Assembly: GCA_013042165.1 (NCBI GenBank)
Contig: JABDQT010000101.1
Coordinates: 1-7,838 of the forward strand
From: Kiritimatiellales bacterium
GTDB taxonomy: Bacteria > Verrucomicrobiota > Kiritimatiellia > Kiritimatiellales > Pontiellaceae
DNA: 7,838 nt
Reading direction: 5' to 3'
The translations under genes and the position numbers were made by a program. Below the pieces are notes generated by a model that was not told where the DNA came from, did no database searches, and saw only the letters and a list, made by a program, of their open reading frames with translations. Every line of letters begins with the position of its first letter. Within the stretch, counting starts at the first letter, position 1. Shown piece by piece: positions 6,044 through 7,838 of this stretch.

Positions 6044-7477
6044 CTACTTGACCAGTTTGAGGGCGGAAACCTGTCCCTGGCGGGCATAATCAGCCGCTTC
6101 GGCAAGGATCCGTGCGGCTTCCTGCGGGGCATGGAAGCCCATGGAGTTTTCCGCCGCAATGTAGTCCAGCCGCCACTGCGCCATGCGCTGGAACTCGAGT
6201 GCTTCATTCAGTTGTTCCGGTGTGGCACCCGCCTCTTTGGCTGCCACGACTGCATCCATCAGATCATTCAAGGCCTCGCCGCCGCGGAGCAGCAGTTTAT
6301 AGTTTGTGTCCTGAATATTTTCGACGCGGGCGAGGATTTCCTTTTCATCATCATGATGGCAGGTCTGGCAAGCCCGGTTGACGTTCAGCAACGGGCTGCG
6401 TACCCAGTGGTCGGAAACCTTGGAGGCGCCGTCACGCATATACGGCATATGGCAGTCCGAACAGGAGACCCCGTTGCGGGCATGAGTGCCCTGGCTCCAC
6501 AGCTCGAATTCCGGATGCTGTGCCTTCAGGATCGGGGCACCGGTCTCCTTGTGCTTGTAATCGTAGAAGCGTTCGCCGCTGGTCAGCATGGTTTCGTTCC
6601 ATTCCTGTTCCAGATTCTCCATCTTCAGGCCGTTGCTCCACGGGAACGTGAGCGGGAAATCCTTGGAACAATAATATTCCACATGACACTGCGCACACAC
6701 CAGCGAGCGCATCTCATTGCGAGTGGCATCCACGTTCGGATCATAGGGTTCGGCATGCGAACCCTGTCGCCAGACATCAATGGAGGGCAGCGCGGGAACC
6801 GGAGCATCGGACGCCGCCAGACGCTGCAGGCCAACGATCAGACCCGGACGCGTTACCCGGATCTGCATGGATTCCGGGTCGTGGCAGTCGACGCAGGAAA
6901 CGGGGTGCGCATGCCCCATGTCGTGCACCATCTTGTTCAGCTCTTTATAGGGCATCGAATGCGTCTTGTTCATCCCGGCGATCGCATCGCCATCGCCAAG
7001 CGCGCGGTACACCGGCATGATGGAAGCATGGCAGTGCATGCAGGAACCCCACTGGGAAACGTTATGGCGTTTGGTATCCTCCTGGTCGCTGAGCATGAAG
7101 GCATGCCCACGACGGTCGCGATAGTCGATCGAGAAGGCATAGCCTTTAAACATGCGTTTGAGCCAATGATACTCCGGGCGCTCGATCTTCTGTTCGGGAA
7201 GGGCTTCATTTCCGCCATGTCCGCCATACTTGGTTTTGGTGGGCAGCGCCGTACGCTTGTAGGAATCATACTGCTTGGGCCAGTTCTTGCCCCACTCCGC
7301 AGGATCGGTTGTATCTTCCGTCACCTCGACCACGCGGACGTAACGGTGTTTGGCCTCGGCCTTGCGCTCGGCAATATTTGCAAGCAATGCCGCCACGCCG
7401 ACGGCTGCGACAGCAACGATAATGATCAGTATAATATAAGGCCCTGCGGCTCCCTGTTTCTGCTTGAATTTATTCAT
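6044..7477 (-). CDS. nrfA: Ammonia-forming cytochrome c nitrite reductase NrfA
   Basis: Reduces nitrite to ammonium with six electrons, on the outer side of the inner membrane. The 477-residue protein has five haem c motifs: CMHCH (146-150), CVDCH (195-199), CAQCH (261-265), CSDCH (339-343) and CQTCH (370-374). Family blocks are CAQCHVEYY, with Glu267 and Tyr268 as the calcium-ligand Glu and active-site Tyr, and KAQHPE, with Lys318 and Gln320 as further calcium ligands and His321 as active-site His; Arg137 is the likeliest active-site Arg. Haem 1 is CxxCH rather than the classical CxxCK of E. coli, a variant known in some NrfA clades. Residues 13-34 are a hydrophobic helix after a basic N-terminus with no evident cleavage site, so the protein is probably membrane-anchored. 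The ATG overlaps the end of nrfH by eight bases, with AAAGGGAAG just upstream, indicating translational coupling. A terminator follows. Confidence 0.96.
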   Translation of the reverse strand: MNKFKQKQGAAGPYIILIIIVAVAAVGVAALLANIAERKAEAKHRYVRVVEVTEDTTDPAEWGKNWPKQYDSYKRTALPTKTKYGGHGGNEALPEQKIERPEYHWLKRMFKGYAFSIDYRDRRGHAFMLSDQEDTKRHNVSQWGSCMHCHASIMPVYRALGDGDAIAGMNKTHSMPYKELNKMVHDMGHAHPVSCVDCHDPESMQIRVTRPGLIVGLQRLAASDAPVPALPSIDVWRQGSHAEPYDPNVDATRNEMRSLVCAQCHVEYYCSKDFPLTFPWSNGLKMENLEQEWNETMLTSGERFYDYKHKETGAPILKAQHPEFELWSQGTHARNGVSCSDCHMPYMRDGASKVSDHWVRSPLLNVNRACQTCHHDDEKEILARVENIQDTNYKLLLRGGEALNDLMDAVVAAKEAGATPEQLNEALEFQRMAQWRLDYIAAENSMGFHAPQEAARILAEAADYARQGQVSALKLVK

Positions 7478-7838
7478 AGTCTTCCCTTTCCCTTTTCTCT
7501 CCTCGATCCGCCCCGCCTATACTCGTCGGCAAAGCACCATGGCCGACCGAAGCATGACAATGAACGCAGCTGACCGCGTCTGGATCACTGGCATCCCGCT
7601 TAAACATTTCGTGCACCATATCGCTATGACATTCCACGCAGTTGCGCTGAAGAATTTTATGGTTCTTGCCCTTGATCATGATGGGTTCATGAAAGTTCTG
7701 CAGCGTGAAACCCTTGGAATGGTGGTAACCGTTTTCGGCCTTGGCGATATATTTGGCAATGAAGGTATGCGGCAGGTGGCAATCGACGCATCCGGCTACT
7801 CCGTGATGACTGGACTTCTGCCAAGAGTCGTACTGGGG
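7470..7838 (-). CDS. nrfH: NrfH quinol dehydrogenase subunit, N-terminus cut by window edge
   Basis: The C-terminal 122 residues of the NapC/NirT-type membrane cytochrome that takes electrons from menaquinol and passes them to NrfA. The frame is open to the right edge, entering at [20 protein letters not shown], which matches the region just after haem 1 of NrfH. Three CxxCH motifs are visible: CVDCH, CVECH and CVHCH; the membrane anchor and the first haem motif lie beyond the window. The block [20 protein letters not shown] (ending about 40 residues in) is typical of the family, as is [14 protein letters not shown]. Since full-length NrfH is about 150-170 residues, roughly 30-50 are missing here. 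The gene overlaps nrfA by ATGAATAA, so the two subunits are made together. A shorter ATG start at 7679 inside this frame is not the true start. Confidence 0.95.
   Translation of the reverse strand, partial: PQYDSWQKSSHHGVAGCVDCHLPHTFIAKYIAKAENGYHHSKGFTLQNFHEPIMIKGKNHKILQRNCVECHSDMVHEMFKRDASDPDAVSCVHCHASVGHGALPTSIGGADRGEKREREDYE

Noticed and set aside
5978..7573. 531-codon open frame on the plus strand, antisense to nrfA
   Set aside because: It is a shadow of nrfA: the minus strand has five CxxCH motifs and all NrfA blocks, while the plus-strand translation resembles no family and runs through the terminator.
1..7838. Search by eye for CRISPR arrays, insertion sequences, toxin-antitoxin pairs, tRNAs and prophage genes
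   Set aside because: No regularly spaced repeats, transposase-like frames or cloverleaf sequences were found; all long frames are assigned to housekeeping or respiratory genes.

Overview
The window carries ordinary bacterial chromosomal genes with no mobile element, CRISPR array, tRNA or rRNA that I could find. Base composition is moderate (about mid-50s % G+C by eye) and even throughout. A type A RNase P RNA, a membrane-anchored NrfA/NrfH pair and Shine-Dalgarno sites at some but not all genes indicate a Gram-negative, respiring or facultatively anaerobic bacterium. The short UvrC, the CxxCH-type NrfA and the Thermus-type PyrE would suit a member of the PVC group (Verrucomicrobiota/Kiritimatiellota), but that placement is a low-confidence inference.

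Layout. Positions 1-2184 (minus strand) hold a uvrC gene followed three bases later by an aldo/keto reductase gene that runs off the left edge. A 95-base divergent intergenic region leads to plus-strand genes: a SO_0444/ArsP-like metal-efflux permease (2280-3275), then a NarL/FixJ-type response regulator (3406-4077). The regulator ends almost on top of the 3' end of rnpB, which is on the minus strand (about 4082-4428). Further right everything is again on the minus strand: a coiled-coil/C4 zinc-ribbon protein (4511-5221), pyrE (5302-5877), a strong intrinsic terminator (5985-6015), nrfA (6044-7477) and the C-terminal part of nrfH (7470 to the right edge).

How they work together. NrfH (quinol dehydrogenase) and NrfA (pentahaem catalytic subunit) form a complete module for respiratory reduction of nitrite to ammonium; the genes overlap by eight bases and the unit ends at the terminator. 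pyrE (pyrimidine synthesis), the zinc-ribbon gene and rnpB follow on the same strand as a housekeeping cluster. The permease and response regulator are adjacent and co-oriented, but their functional link is only suggested by position. UvrC acts in nucleotide excision repair; the downstream reductase is translationally close but metabolically unrelated.

No stretch longer than 300 bases lacks a gene. I do not see a convincing new multi-gene system here. The items most worth a second look are the compact UvrC, the CxxCH haem 1 of NrfA, the convergent rnpB/response-regulator ends, and two genes whose true starts are inside the longest open frame.
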